DNA of 64,000 nucleotides from contig JBAIAC010000059.1 of the NCBI GenBank assembly GCA_037349315.1, forward strand, positions 23,840,501 to 23,904,500. The letters are read 5' to 3'. This document shows, piece by piece, positions 17,971-30,641 of the stretch; within the stretch, counting starts at the first letter, position 1, and each line of letters starts with the position of its first letter. The stretch comes from Chelydra serpentina (taxonomy: Eukaryota; Chordata; Testudines; Chelydridae). Both the position numbers and the translations under genes were made by a program. Under the pieces are notes generated by a model. It was not told the DNA's origin. It searched no databases and saw only the letters and a program-made list of their open reading frames with translations.

Positions 17971-18535
17971 CATATTGTCCGGATTTGTTTTGAGCTGTGG
18001 CTATTTTAGTTAATCCAAGCTGCCTTCATTTGGTACCTGATTCAAGTGCGTCCAGACACAAGGAAATTTCCGGTTACAGTGAGGGAAAAATCGAGTGGAT
18101 TAGGGCCAAGATGCCTGGTTTTATGAGCACAGAGGGGATAAATGTAAGGTCATATCTGGTTGAGTTAGGCCAGTGCGCCTCACTGAAGTATTGAGGTGCT
18201 GGGGGTCCTTTGTTACACACCACCTCCTTCAGACTCACATTTGTGAAGGCCTGTGGGGAACAACAGGGTTCATTGCTGGGGGAGACTGAGTGTCTCCCTT
18301 AGGAAAGGAGGATGCCTTTACTCAGTAAACCATCACTTAACCATGATGCTCTGGCCAGTTATGATCTGGTAGCTAATCCCCCAGTTTTAGTTTAAGATTA
18401 TCGAGAGAAGCTGTGGCAAGACAACTCTGAGCTTCTAGCTGTCTCTGGTCATCTTCCTAGTTATTCTGGCTACAGCACAGACACATGAGTGGTGTTGATG
18501 GATGTTTTCTTGGCAATCGATAAAGATCAGGCGCC

Positions 18536-18618
18536 AGATCTTCATCTGGTGTAAATCAACATAGTTCCAGTGAAATCAATGGGGCTAGGCCAATTTACAC
18601 CAGTTGAGGATCTGGCCA
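18536..18618. repeat. Short palindromic dispersed repeat
   Basis: gccagatcttcatctggtgt at the left is mirrored by acaccagttgaggatctggc at the right around a central gaaatcaatggggc. The whole unit could form a hairpin of about 35-bp arms. Fragments of the same unit occur near 10,630-10,665 and 15,380-15,397. Confidence 0.65.
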
Positions 18619-19134
18619 CAGGCGTCAAAGCGAACGTCAGTGAGACCTGCTGTCTAATATGAATTGTGAAGTGTTGTTGACTCCGCTGATAACTCTAGTA
18701 GGAGTGGATGGAGCTGCTCTTTCTTGCTAAGTGTTCCCATAGGGTACTCTTGGGCCATCGCTCAACATCCCTTAAGATGTAAAATTGTGTGGAGCTCCAT
18801 AGGGCTGTGTCTTTTCTCCCTTCCTGTTGGATGTGTATGTAAGGCTGTTGGTAGGGTTAGTGTGGAAGTGTGGTGGTGGTACGTTCCCCCTGAGTTAATA
18901 CTGATGAAATGCCCCAGCTCAATGTTGAGACCACTGTGCTGGTGGAAGTGCAGTTTTTCAGAGGCAGCATAAAACTGAGGTCCGGGTCACTTGTGATAAT
19001 TAAAGTTCCGTTGGCATTTTTAAAAAGAATACAGATGTTAATCAAACTCCTGCTCGAATGGAATGTGCCGTTTCAGTGGATACATCATTCTGCATCTCCC
19101 TGTGGTGCAGTGCTAAAGAACTGCTTACAGTTGG

Positions 19135-19305
19135 TACGGGTACTTCCACCTTTTCATGTTTCTCTGAATGTATAAATATCTTCTTACTGTATGTTCCATT
19201 CTATGCATCTGATGAAGTGGACTGTAGTCCACAAAATCTTATGCTGAAATAAATTTGTTAGTCTCTAAGGTGCCACAAGGACTCCTGTTCTTTTTGTATT
19301 TTTGT
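19135..19305 (+). mobile_element. Penelope-like element tail
   Basis: It carries cttccaccttttcatgtttc, gaagtggactgtagtccac and ttatgctgaaataaatttgt followed by gttagtctctaaggtgccac. The same blocks occur at 40,159-40,363 and, in related form, at the ends of the 59,991-61,180 element that contains the GIY-YIG remnant, which is why I assign them to Penelope-like elements. Boundaries are approximate. Confidence 0.65.
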
Positions 19306-20084
19306 ATTTTAGTGGTGACTGAAGTAATCCCTTACCTACTTTGTAAGGGTGTGGAGGCTTAACATGATATTTATATTTATAAATCATCTTCAGATCCTTG
19401 GATGAAAGGCACAAAGCGTTATTATTTTATCTGTGTTTTATTAGTGCTGAAGATCGCATTTCTCTTTCCACTGACAGCGGGGGAGGAGGGGATTGGGTGT
19501 ATATCGAAGAGGGTAATGAACACCTAGAGGCATATTCCCATCTTATTGATCAGTGATTTATGCATGTCACTCCACTGGGAGGCGAGGATGTACCCATTAG
19601 TATTGTTGTTAAATTGAACTGAGCTAGAAAGAACATGAAGTGTTACTGCTCACTTTGTTCCTCTCTAAAAACGAATAGACTGGAATATTTAAAAAAAAAT
19701 GGGGAGGCAGGATGGGGGGGATTTCCACTGTATGTTTGTGTTAAACTTGAAGTATAATAAATGCTGTTTTCTTAAGGGCTGTAAGGGCTGCCAACAATTA
19801 ATTAATTAGCCATTTTTTGGGTGCAGGATGGGGGAGATTTTAAGCATTCATGGCTAATAGCCTGTTTGCATTGCTGACCTTGTCAAACTGGTGTGATTTA
19901 AAAAATAGTAGTAAAAAAAGTTACCGGGAAAACATGGAGTGAACCAGTCCTAGTAAAGGAACTCAGGCTCCTGGATGTGGCATTGATTGGGACAGTGTAA
20001 GGGTTGGGGGTGGAGGAGGCTCCTGGTTCATTAGTGTCTGACAAGGAAGAGATCTGTCTTTATGTACATAAATAAAGGAAGCTC

Positions 20085-20210
20085 TTGAAGGCACTAGGTG
20101 GAGACTCTGGAAAACTGGGTTCAGTGGCTGGCTCCATCACAGCTTTCCTGTGTAACACTGGACAAGTCACTTAACCTCTCACTTACGTAGTGGGGAACCG
20201 TAACTCCCTC
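20085..20210 (+). mobile_element. CryI-type SINE, degraded
   Basis: Blocks aggtggagactctggaaaac, gggttcagtggctggctcc and ggacaagtcacttaacctct match the B box and body of the SINE in order. The head is eroded. Confidence 0.6.
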
Positions 20211-20214
20211 CTCT

Positions 20215-20312
20215 GCAGGAATCAGTGGCTGAAATTCTGTGGCCTGTGCTATGTCTAGACTAGAAGATCACAGTGAACCCTTCTGGCCTTAAAAATAAAT
20301 CAATCTATGAAT
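20215..20312 (+). mobile_element. CR1-like 3' tail
   Basis: It reads ggctgaaattctgtggcctg, gtctagactagaagatcaca and cccttctggccttaaaaa, ending in tcaatctatgaatcc. The same tail closes the CR1-like copy at 31,057-31,122. Confidence 0.6.
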
Positions 20313-20472
20313 CCTTATGAAGCTACATGTAAAAACAAGGAGAGGAGGCTAGACTATGGGTGAGATAATAGCAACCTATAGGAGATATTTTTATACTGTT
20401 TTTCTCTCTCTAAGTATTGTTCCATAATGAATTAAACTGAACCTCTGCCTTATTTGTTCTTAACATCCACAG

Positions 20473-20570
20473 ATTTTGAACCCACCTCCTTCCCCAGCCA
20501 CTGATCGCTCCTTGTATAACACAGAGATGTTCTATTCCTCAAACATTCCTTCAACAACAAGATCTTACAG
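20473..20570 (+). CDS. LRP5: LRP5 exon (human exon 22 equivalent): first PPPSP motif
   Basis: This 98-bp exon encodes [20 protein letters not shown] then [12 protein letters not shown], and ends inside an Arg codon at ag|gtacgg. NPPPSPAT is the first of the cytoplasmic PPP(S/T)P motifs that GSK3 and CK1 phosphorylate and that then bind Axin. The acceptor is acatccacag. Length and phase equal those recalled for the human exon. Confidence 0.95.
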
Positions 20571-21111
20571 GTACGGATCAGACGGAAAGCGTGGCATTTT
20601 CTTAGGTTGAGGTCTCTTTGGTTTTGTGCCTAGGAAAAAAACCAATCTTGTTCAAAGCTTTATCTTTTAAAGGAGAACAAGGGGTTGTTTTTTCCCTCTT
20701 TGATTAAATGACACGTCAGACCGTGGTTACTCTTGTTACTATATCAAACATCTGCTTTATTTGCTTGTGCTCTTGTCCTAATGCAACTGTTCATTTCTGA
20801 AAAATGAAAACATTATGTGAGTGAGTGGTTGGGGCATTAGAAATGGGGTCTAGAGCTTTTCACTGCTAGGTGGCTGGTTATAATCCAGCCAAAATAGACT
20901 ATCACCTGACGGCAGTAAGTGTAAAACAAGGTAAGTGGTTCTAGTTTGTGGCACCTAATTCCCTGATGTTCTTTGGAAAATCCCATCTGTAACACCTGTG
21001 CTTTGGAGGGCTTCACTCCAGCACCTTTCACCTGCATTTAAAATTCATGCAGAGTATATATTTTTTTAAAGAAATGTGAACACTACTAACACTGAGCTAT
21101 TAACTTTTCAG
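20571..21111 (+). other. LRP5: LRP5 last intron
   Basis: A 541-bp intron between donor gtacgg and acceptor attaacttttcag. No repeat was recognised. Confidence 0.85.
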
Positions 21112-21373
21112 ACCCTACCTTATACGAGGGATAGCTCCGCCCACGACCCCATGCAGCACAGATGTGTGCGACAGCGACTACACCACAAGCCGGTGGAAGG
21201 CCAACAAATACTACATAGATCTAAATTCAGACTCAGACCCTTATCCCCCTCCCCCCACGCCTCGCAGCCAGTACATGTCGGCAGAAGAAAGCTGCCCTCC
21301 ATCTCCCGCCACGGAGCGAAGCTACTTTCACCTCTACCCCCCTCCGCCGTCTCCTTGTACAGACTCCTCATGA
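21112..21373 (+). CDS. LRP5: LRP5 terminal coding exon
   Basis: It encodes the last 86 residues, starting from a split Arg codon, and stops at TGA (21,371-21,373). Motifs in order: [57 protein letters not shown] and the C-terminus [12 protein letters not shown]. These are the remaining four PPP(S/T)P-type motifs of the Wnt-signalling tail, so all five are present with the exon before it. No frameshift or stop interrupts any of the seven exons, so the gene looks functional. Confidence 0.97.
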
Positions 21374-21580
21374 CCTTAATAGAAGGAACTTGTCTTTTAC
21401 TGTAAATATTTTTAAATATGAACAAAGATTAAAATATATTTTATGATTTTAAAAATAAATAGGGGTGGGAATTTACAAAAATAAAATGTGAATAAAAATG
21501 GACGGGGTGGGGCTGTGAAAATGTGTACAGTGGAAGAATATTTATAAATTTGATTTTTTTTTAATTTAATTTCCATTCGT
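21374..21580 (+). other. LRP5: LRP5 proximal 3'UTR with poly(A) signals
   Basis: The stretch tttaaatatgaacaaagatt, then aaaatatattttatgatttt, and further on tgtacagtggaagaatattt, resembles the mammalian LRP5 3'UTR as I recall it. AATAAA occurs at 21,454-21,459, 21,480-21,485 and 21,491-21,496. A transcript end just after about 21,560 is likely. Which signal is used cannot be decided from sequence. Confidence 0.75.
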
Positions 21581-24500
21581 TTGTGCCATAATTGCCTTTT
21601 TTAAATTTGAAGTCAGGAAACTGACTTGACCGCCAAGGGACTGGGCGGGAAGGTGGGGAGGGGAGGGAAAGAGGATGTGGAGCCTTTGTGGGTTTTTTAA
21701 AGTCCCATTTTTAATTCTGTAAAATGTATGTCAGTGTGACACCAAAAAAAAGAGAGAGGCTCCTGGGAGGGGCATGCTAACAAGAAGCTGAGAGGCTGAA
21801 TGACAAAACTTGTCTTACGGTTATTTGAAAAAAAAAAAAAAAGAAAACAAAAACTATTTTGTTTCAAAAATAATTTGTTCACTGCCAAAAAATGAATAAC
21901 CAAATTATATTTTTGTTTAGAAAGTTGCATGGAAACAAACAAAAAACCCTCCCTCCTGAATGTTCCAGTTTGCAGACGAGCCAGTTGCTTCCCAGAGGAA
22001 CCCAGGCACTAAAAGAGGCCTGGATGTTGAACCTTGCACTCTAGTCACTCAGCACTAGTCACTCTTGCCAGTTTGACGTGATGAAACAAGCTCCTCCATC
22101 ATTCCCTAGCAGCCACTTCACTCTAGGTGGGCATGGGACCACAGAGCCATTCCCAGAGAGGTTGTGGGGGTCAGCCAGGAAAGGTCTGTTCTAGCTAAGT
22201 TAGTCTCCTCTTTCCGGAAAAATGGTAGCAGTTCCATCACCTTTTTCCTGAAGTCTGGAATTTATAGTCAGTTCTGTATATGTTGCTCCCGCCCCGGTAT
22301 TTAGCTCAGCGAATTGCTCTAGTTCCAGATGTTCAGATCCCAGAGTGTGGTGTTCCGGTGACATGCCAGCTCATATTTATTTCAATAGGAATGTTTTAAG
22401 ATTAAATATGTGGGAAACTAAATATGTATAGAACAAAAAAAAAAAAAAACCCCAAACAAACAACCCACACACATTAAAATGCATGTGATTTAGTCATGGT
22501 CCTATGAAAATTTGCTAGAAAACGTTTAATTTTACCAAAAGGCAGCAAAAATAAGGACTTTTTAATTTAATTTTATTTTTTAAAATTAACTTTCACATTG
22601 TAGAAACTGCTGTAATGCTAAGACAACACCATAAAAGAGATCTGTTTCAGGCATTTAACATGTAGCACTTAACACAGGGGTTCTCGAACTGGGGGTCGGG
22701 ACCCCTCGAGGTCATGAGGTTATTACGGGGCGGGTCGCAAGCTGTCAGCCTCCACCCCAAACCCCACTTCACCTCCAGCATTTATAATAGTGTTAAATAT
22801 ATAAATGTGGTTTTAATTTATAAGGGGGGGTCGTACTCAGAGGCTTGCTGTGTGAAAGGAGGCATCAGTACAAACGTTTGAGAACCACTGATTTAACAAG
22901 AAGATAGCTGGGCGGTTATCCGTTCCTTTTACCAAACTTACAGACATGAACTATGTTTCTCCTTGCTATAGTAAAAGGGCTCTGCCACTGCACGGCACTT
23001 TTAGAAACTGTCCCTACGACGGCAGCCATAATGTGGACATGTAGTCAAGACACTTGAGGAAAAAACCTGGATATATAGAATCTGCACCTGTCTTTACAGC
23101 TGCAGAAGAACAGATGCAGTCGGTCTCTGACAGACTTAACATCATTGACAGAAATGAAACCTTTTAGTTTTTGAACTCCCAAGCTGGATTTTTACCTTAG
23201 CAAGCTTTTTTTTTTTTTAGAGCGATAGAGAGACCAAGTGAGCAAGAGGGAGGGGAATCCTCCAACCAAGGGCCAAAATTCTTCACTTGCATCCTCAGTG
23301 TGGATTTAAACTCCAAACATTCTGATCCTGCTACGTTCTCAGATCTCACTGTCTGCTCTTCCTATCCACATGGATCCAAGAACAGAATTTTGCTCACTGT
23401 GACTGGCATTTAATGAAAAGTGTGAGAAGGAGCTTGGGTTTGTTAGCTTGGTTTGTAAAATCCCTAGCCTCTCTGATTTGGATTCAGCTCAGAGGAGAGG
23501 CCCTTTGTTTGCATGGAAAAAAACAGAGCAAAGTATTGCGAGTTTAATTTTGCAGATCAACCCTATACTAAGAACACAGCAAAATGGATTTTTTCCATGT
23601 ACGTTAGCTGTTCTGCAGTATGTCAGGAGAGAGGAGGTCATAGTGTCTATTAACCTTAAGGTGACTCTTGGCAGATCTCTGGAAAAATATGTGAGCCATT
23701 TGGCTGAATAAGGATCAAATTTCATGTCACCATGTTTCAGTCAACTAGATTGTAAATAGAAATCCATGGGATATTTTACATATAATATCCCTCATCTAAA
23801 GAAGAGCTTACACCAGTTGGAGACTACAGTCCAGTTATGTATTTTTCTCACATCATTGTATTTAAGTGTGTGTGATCATTGTTCCTTGTTTGTTAATGAA
23901 TTCATAATTTTAGTGATGTCACTTTACAGCTCTTGCTTAGAAATATGCAATGTTACATTTCCTGTGTCCTTGTGATGATGCTGGATGCAAGATTACATGG
24001 ATTTTTTTTTATAAACCACTGTTCATTTAAAAAAGAGAACCACATTTTTTTAAATCTTAACCACTTTATCTGAAAACTTATTTCCTATTATGAGGTTTGG
24101 GGTTGAGTTTAAGGAAACTAGGAATTTTGCTCAGACTTTGAGTTATCTTGACGGTCAAATTCAGAACTGACTATGGGAAACACTTCTGGATATATATGAA
24201 TAAACAAAGAATATACAGTGCTTGAAAACAGCTTTTAAATTTCAGTTGGAAGAGCAGAGTCTTTTGCTGTGATGATCAGTTTACTGAGAAATGACCTTAT
24301 TTGAGACAGTGGATGATGGTCAATATCTGAGACTACTTTTTTTTTTTTAGAAGTCCTGCCCTGCTTTAATATTATTATTGGCTTAGTTATCGATCCTAAA
24401 AAGAACTAGTTTAAGAATTAAACATTTTGTTTAAATAGAATGTAAAGTATTACTTCTAATTGCTGGAGATTGTGTACATCTTACACAGGTTCCCACACTG

Positions 24501-27500
24501 CCAGTATCCTAGAAAATATGTCATATTTCAGTAAGGGGGGCCCTGCTTCCTGAAAATATGTCGCAGCTTGTTCCCGTGAATGTACTTTTGAATTTCAGGC
24601 TCCTCAGCTGAGCAAAACAGATGCTATTTTCCTCTAGATCAGACTGACAGAGAACTGGAGAGAAACTGTTAAATGAAAATAATAGGTTACGGCCATTGGA
24701 TATTGACCAAGCAGAAAACAAAATGTGCGGAGTGTTTTTTGGTAGTTTGTATGTCCAGTTTTGTTAACCAAGTGTGCCTTGGGAAAGATGACAACAGTGT
24801 TTGCAGAGAGAGAACTCTTAAAATCTGAAGGAAGATGCATGTGTTTGGATTGCCTTAGTTTGAGCAGTTGTGGTCTTAAATCAATTTATCCTGGTGTTTT
24901 TCATTTTCCTTGTGATCATTATTATTCGCTGTTGCAGTATGTTAGCACTTCAGTCAGTTTAAGTTAAGACAGACCTGTGTCTGGTGTGTAGTTAGTAATG
25001 GGCAAAGGATGTAGTTAATCCTGTGCCATATTTAACAGACAGGTGTACTAGGAAAGTGGAGAGCGAATGAAAGAGAGACTCTATATACACTTGTAAAAGG
25101 AACTCTCTTATGTGGTTGCTACACTGAGATTTGCCCTGGTTACAACTGTTGATATAGATGAAGCAGGGTAATGCCATAGTGTAGACAGGCAAAGCTGCTA
25201 TAAATCATGGCTTACACCAGTGAAGTTACTCCCGTTTCAAGCAGGGCTAAGGTGCATCAGGGCAAATTGGGGCTTACATTGACTTTATGCTGGCTCAGCT
25301 AGATGGGTGGCCGGCCACCCATGGTTGAAATTCCCAGTAAAGATAAGGCTTTTAGTCCACAGATAGTTGTTCATGTTTGGAAATCTTTGTACTGCTTTGA
25401 GGTTTCAAATACCATTTCAACTCTGCTTCGCTCCAATCAGGAGAAACCTCCAAAAAGCACTAAAGCCAACATCATTCAAACATGTATATGTCAGCGAATG
25501 GTGATGTTTGCCTCACGGTAGCGCCCCAGTACTGTGTTACTTTATTTCCTCATGGTGATTTTCCTCATGGGATTGATCTTTCGGAAATTCCCAGTTCCAG
25601 GCCCCTGTTACATCTAGCACTAATTTATAAAATTAGAGAAGCCAGTGGTCCCCGATTTTTATGGAAAGTTCTACCACCTTCTCCCAGCCTTCTGTCTTCC
25701 TTTGTGCCAGGTGGTGCCTCCTGCTTGTCCTTCCATTTCAAGACAGGGATTTGATGCATCCCTAGGATCTGTGGTGGATTTGTGTACACTAGTGAATGGG
25801 AAGCTGAGAACAGTAACACTCTCGGAGCCCCACTTAGAGGCTCATCCAGAGCCCATTGATGGCAGTGGAAAGACTTCCATTGACTTCAATGAGTGTTGGA
25901 TCAGGCACTAAGTTAGGGAGGGGAATTCTATAATACCAGAGTGTTGTCAGTCTTAGTGCACTTACCAGTTACCACTGGTATAATTAGCCCTTCTTGTTTG
26001 CCCTGAGCATTTTGAAAGGTCTCCTCTGATCCCAGTTACTCTGATGGGCATTACACTGAGCCAATCCAAGTGAGTAGCTGTGCTTATAACTGAGCTACAA
26101 CTGATATCCATTAATGTCGGGAAATGAAAACAGAAGGCAGGCATGTTCCCAATAATTAAAAACACACAAAAGTGCTTGGCCTGGAGCCGTGAATTTGAAA
26201 TATCATTTTTGATGTTAGGCAGGACTGAGGGACATAGTATAAATAATATCCTTATTTGGAGAGAGCATTGTATGCAAGCCACAGCCAAAGGGGGATGGTG
26301 GTTTACAGGGTCAATTATTCAACAGTTTATAGGTTTAAATTACTTTGAATATGTTCCTCAGTAAAATTTGACTCAAACACAAAAGATTGAAAGAAAATTT
26401 GTCTACAGAGAAGGCAAGCTTACCTGGCCACCGAATAACCAATAATCCTGGCTACAGAAAACACTGTGAGATGCCCAAGAATTCTAATGCAGCTCGTCTC
26501 TTAGACATAGCAAATACTGCATTTTGGTTTCTTTTTGTTATGTTGTTACATTAAAAACCGTTGGGCCATTATTCTGATTTTATTTAACAATAAGGTATCA
26601 GTTTTATATTTTAAAATATAAGAGGTATCTGAAACGAATACTAATATACATAAACATTTTGTAGCTCCTGTAATTTGTTTCCTTGCTCTGCTTTCTGTAA
26701 ATACCTTGTTGTAACTAGTATTCTTTTCTTCTTTGAGACTGGCCAACAGCTCTGTGACATTATGACCCCACCTGAGAAGGTTCTGAAATAGTCCATAGCC
26801 CCTTGTCTGTGTTGGACCTAATGGTAGGGCTGGTGGAAATGAGCCTGATACAATAGTCCTCTGCCCCCCAAATTAAAATCCAGCAATCCCAGGTCCAAAG
26901 ATCCCAAATTTACTTCCAAGCTCCCATGGCAATACCCTGCCAACTCTTAGTTGGTCCATGGACATTACTGAGCTATAGTGACCAAGGACCTGATCCTGAC
27001 TGATTTCAGTGGGGAGTTAAGGCCCTGATTCTGCACCATTGACGTCAGTGGGCAAAGAAACAGACTGCTAACGCATTGAAGACCTCACAGTCCCAAGCAG
27101 AATTTTTAGATTGACCATCAGGTATGGAGACTTGTCTGCATTGTGTTTTCAGAGACAGAAAGCAAGTTTGAAACCTAGGGTAGGTGACTAATTCACCAGC
27201 ACCTTATGTTTCTGAAAATCAAATACTCAAACTGAAGCACCTGTCTCTAAATCAGGAACAGACCATGATCTCCTAGGCAGTGATCATTCGTATGTCTTCA
27301 CGGGGTGGGGGTGTGTTGGAGGGAGAGGTACTCCAACTTAATTTGTAAAATATATTTGCAGAAGAACACTAAATATATACTGAAGTATTTGGTTGCAATT
27401 AGAAACAAAATACTTGTGATATCAAATGGAATATATCAGTCTGATGCAGATAAAGTAAAATTGCTTAAAGCAGGAGCAGCGCTTTGCTGTTGTACGGGAA

Positions 27501-28660
27501 ATTTAGAGGGCATTGTAAGGAGAAATCTAACCCAGATAGCTTTTTTTTTTATCTTATCTAAATATACCGCAATTGCTGCTAATGTAAATTTACCTGAATA
27601 TACAAAGATTACCAAGAATTGTCACAATAAAAAGAATCCCTCACATCAATCTTTTATATTTATATTAAAATATGTATTCTGCAAACAACCTACATAGTGT
27701 AGCTTTATATGTGTGTCATTTTGTAGAATTCATCACACAAGAAAACCAAACCAACATTTTAGTGCCTTTTGTATTTTAAACAGCTCAGCATATTGACTTG
27801 AAGAAAACAACGCCTTAAATTAAGTGCCCCAGTATCATTTCTCGCCAGAGGCTAGTTTTTACAAAATGTTGCATATTAGTGTAACTGTGCTTCTGTGCCC
27901 CATTCATTCCAAACAGACATGCCCGTATTATGGAATAAAATTAAATGTATTTTGTATTTCTTAATGTGGACTCTGATAATTACATTGATATTTTTGGAGC
28001 AAATATTTCTTAATTTGTAATATTCCATGATTTTTTTTTTTCAATTGCATTTTTTAAAGTGAGTTTCGGCTACTTATTTACCCCTTTTGTAAGGTCAGAT
28101 TTCCATAATTTTATATAAATAAGGAGTTATGCTATCTATTAAAATACATAATGTTAATTTAAACAAATGCCAATAGTTTATTTTAGGTATTTTTGATTAA
28201 ATTAACATTTTCAGGTAGTCACTAAAATGTTTTTGTCATTAATACCATACAAATTAAGTCCTTGAATCAGAAACCAATTATTAAAAATTATTCTGCAGAG
28301 TATGGTTTTCTAGCATTAACATAATGAAAAACAGCTCAAATTAGCCTTTCAAAAAACTACTTTATGTGGAAGACTTTCAAATCCAATAAACAAATCATTT
28401 AAATATTAATCATTTTCAGTTCCTGACATTGCAAGTTGTGATGTTTCTTCAGGATACCAATACCTTTGTTTGAAGTTTTGTGTATAAATAATTGTAAAGT
28501 TAACAAACTCTGCATTTGTATTATAGATTTTGTGGATTTTGTTTTGTAATAAAATATTTGTAACAACAGATTTGTTTGGCAGCTCCATGATCTGACAAAA
28601 GTGAATCCCAATGGGACAATTGACTTGATTTTTACAGCTTTGGATCACCTAGCACTTGAG
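21581..28660 (+). other. AT-rich, repeat-poor stretch; candidate extended 3'UTR
   Basis: Apart from the hAT element at 22,675-22,890, a MITE-like fragment near 25,120-25,260 (gtgtagacaggcaaagctgc) and dispersed turtle motifs near 25,870 and 27,000-27,060, no transposon is recognisable in 7 kb. The base composition is uniform and AT-rich. Further AATAAA hexamers lie near 27,939 and 28,548. The short open frames show no family resemblance. I infer either a long alternative LRP5 3'UTR or conserved non-coding DNA. Confidence 0.4.
22675..22890. mobile_element. Non-autonomous hAT element
   Basis: The ends caggggttctcgaactg and cgtttgagaaccactg are inverted relatives. Flanks acttaaca (22,667-22,674) and atttaaca (22,891-22,898) form an 8-bp duplication with one mismatch. 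It is 216 bp and non-coding, and would lie inside the 3'UTR if the long form is real. Confidence 0.85.
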
Positions 28661-29606
28661 TAAAGGGTAGTATTCATTAGGATGTTGCATGAAATTCAAG
28701 ATTCACAATAACATATTAAGCTAGGGTAGGGGACACCCATGAAAAGCACAGCCCTGTCCACACCTGAATTAGAACTGTGATATAGTTATAATTGTGCTGA
28801 GATATACACACATTACCATGGTTTCCTGTCAAGGGTGAACAGAGATTTGTATTTTACTTTAGACTTGTGCTATACACTAGTTAATAGGGATAGTCTATAT
28901 GCCATGATTTGACTAACTGGGTTCTGTAGAAAAATACAATGACCTTGTTCACAAGATCAGGGGAAACCCAGCTACATTCTGCAATGGAAAGAGCAGCTGT
29001 GTTTAAATCTGGCTGTAGCTAGCAGTTTGGGGTGGGGGTGTTTGTGTGTGTTAATGATGAACAGCAAATGAGATTCAAAAACGTTGAGTTTGTGCCCTGT
29101 AAGTATTCTTTTATTAAGAAAACATTAACGGATGTTTATTTTAAGGGCGTGGGGGGTTCTTCCTGATTTTACCTGAGCTATATGAGGCATGTCAAGCTCA
29201 GTCTGCCCTAGCTTTGCTGGAACACATGTAGAAGGTCACAGAGATAAGAAGTGTGATACCTTAATTGAAAAGACAGGGCTTTAAATCTTTAACTATGACA
29301 TCCTTTCTCCCACGTGTATATTAAACATTGGCGTAAACAACTATTAAGAATCTCTTCCCCTCACAATTGCTCAACTTTGTCTTTGTGGTGTCAATATTTC
29401 ACTAGTTCTCCAGTCATCTTTCTCCTTTCAGTTCTTCTTAAATCACATTGGGGGGGGGGGAGCACATAAGCTTAATTTTTTCCTTAGCTGGGTCACCTTT
29501 AAGTTCCTCCTTTCAATACAAAGAGTGGTGTAAAATGGGACAGACATGTTGTAACTGTGACCTAACTCAATTGTAATAATCATGGTTGCAGACCGAAGAA
29601 TATTAC
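28661..29606. other. Intergenic stretch with nothing recognised
   Basis: No gene, RNA gene or clear transposon was seen. A run of ten G lies near 29,451-29,460. Confidence 0.5.
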
Positions 29607-29815
29607 TGTCAGTACTTATATGGTCCCTATTACTGTTATCTGAGCATCTCTCAACACCTCTGTGAGGTAGAACTGTGCTATTGTACCCAATTTACAGATG
29701 GAAGACTGAGGCACAGAGACTATGTAACTCCCAAGATCACACAGGAAGCTTGTGCAGAGTAAGGAATTGAATCCAGGTTTATTGAGTCTCAAACTAGTGT
29801 CAGAACCAGTGTGAC
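29607..29815 (+). mobile_element. MIR/CORE-type SINE
   Basis: It contains caacacctctgtgaggtaga, cccaatttacagatggaaga, ctgaggcacagagactatgt and aactcccaagatcacacagg in the order of the ancient MIR consensus. It is followed at about 29,848 by a short (AAT) repeat. Confidence 0.75.
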
Positions 29816-30055
29816 ATCCTTCCTCTCACCTTCCCCTATTGCAGTAATAATAATAATAATAGTGGGGGAGGTTGTAGTACTTCTGAATTTGGCACTAATG
29901 TGACCACTACTTGTACAGTATAGTGTATCCAGTTCTGGTGTCAAGACGGGTGTTGATAAAATGGAGAGGTTTCAGAGAAGAGCCATGAGAATGATTAAAG
30001 GATTGGAAAACCTGCCTTTATAACGATAGACTCAAGGCACTCAATCTATGTAGTT

Positions 30056-30437
30056 CAGGGGTTGGCAACCTTTCAGAAGTGGTGTGCCAAGTTCACTGTA
30101 ATTTAAGGTTTCGCATGCCAGTAATACATTTTAACATTTTTAGGTCTCTCTCTCTATGTCTATATTATATAAACAAACTATTGTTGTATTTAAACTAAAT
30201 AAGGTTTGTAAAATATTTAAGAAGCTTCATTTAAAATAAAATTAAAATGCAGATCTTATCAGTTTAGGGTGATCGTTGCCCTTGCTTTTTCTTGCTGAGT
30301 TTTCCAATGTGGGCCACAGCAGGGGGGGGCTGAGGTGCGCTGGGCCGAGGCCAGGAGCAGAGCCCCAGGCCGGCAGTGGGCTAAGCGGGGCCGGTGACCA
30401 GGACCTTGGCTGGCAGCAGCATGCCATTAAAAATCTG
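30056..30437. mobile_element. Non-autonomous hAT element in CR1
   Basis: It begins caggggttggcaacctttca and ends aaaaatctg, and is flanked by the exact 8-bp repeat ATGTAGTT (30,048-30,055 and 30,438-30,445). Removing it rejoins the CR1 fragment. The interior has an AT-rich half (ttaaactaaataagg) and a GC-rich half. The right terminal repeat is poorly preserved. Confidence 0.8.
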
Positions 30438-30641
30438 ATGTAGTTTAATAAGAAGAAGATTACAAGTGACTTGATCAGTCTGGAAGTAGTGACATGGGGA
30501 ACAAAAATTTGATAATGGGCTCTTCAGTCTAGCAGGCAAAGATATAAGTTCCAATGGCTGAAAAAATTCAGACTAGAAATAAGGTGCAGTTTTTTAACAA
30601 TTAGAATAACTCATCACTGGAAAGTCAGGGAAGTCGTTAGG

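Larger units (their letters stand above)
15615..20472 (+). other. LRP5: LRP5 intron with old repeats
   Basis: A 4.86-kb intron. Besides the elements listed separately (17,822, 18,536, 19,135, 20,085 and 20,215), 16,985-17,120 contains a MITE fragment with gttaaagtggtacagacctc and cactttaaatatatgg. Around 18,905-19,020 is an ancient repeat motif (cagaggcagcataaaactga then ggtcacttgtgataattaaa). 15,615-16,984 holds nothing recognised. Confidence 0.75.

Noticed and set aside
24521..24967. Overlapping short frames in the region after LRP5
   Set aside because: Frames of similar length occur on both strands with no family similarity, so chance openings are the simplest reading.
28399..28648. Overlapping minus-strand frames of 70-80 codons at the end of the AT-rich stretch
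   Set aside because: Two frames of similar length overlap on the same strand with AT-driven composition and no resemblance to any protein.
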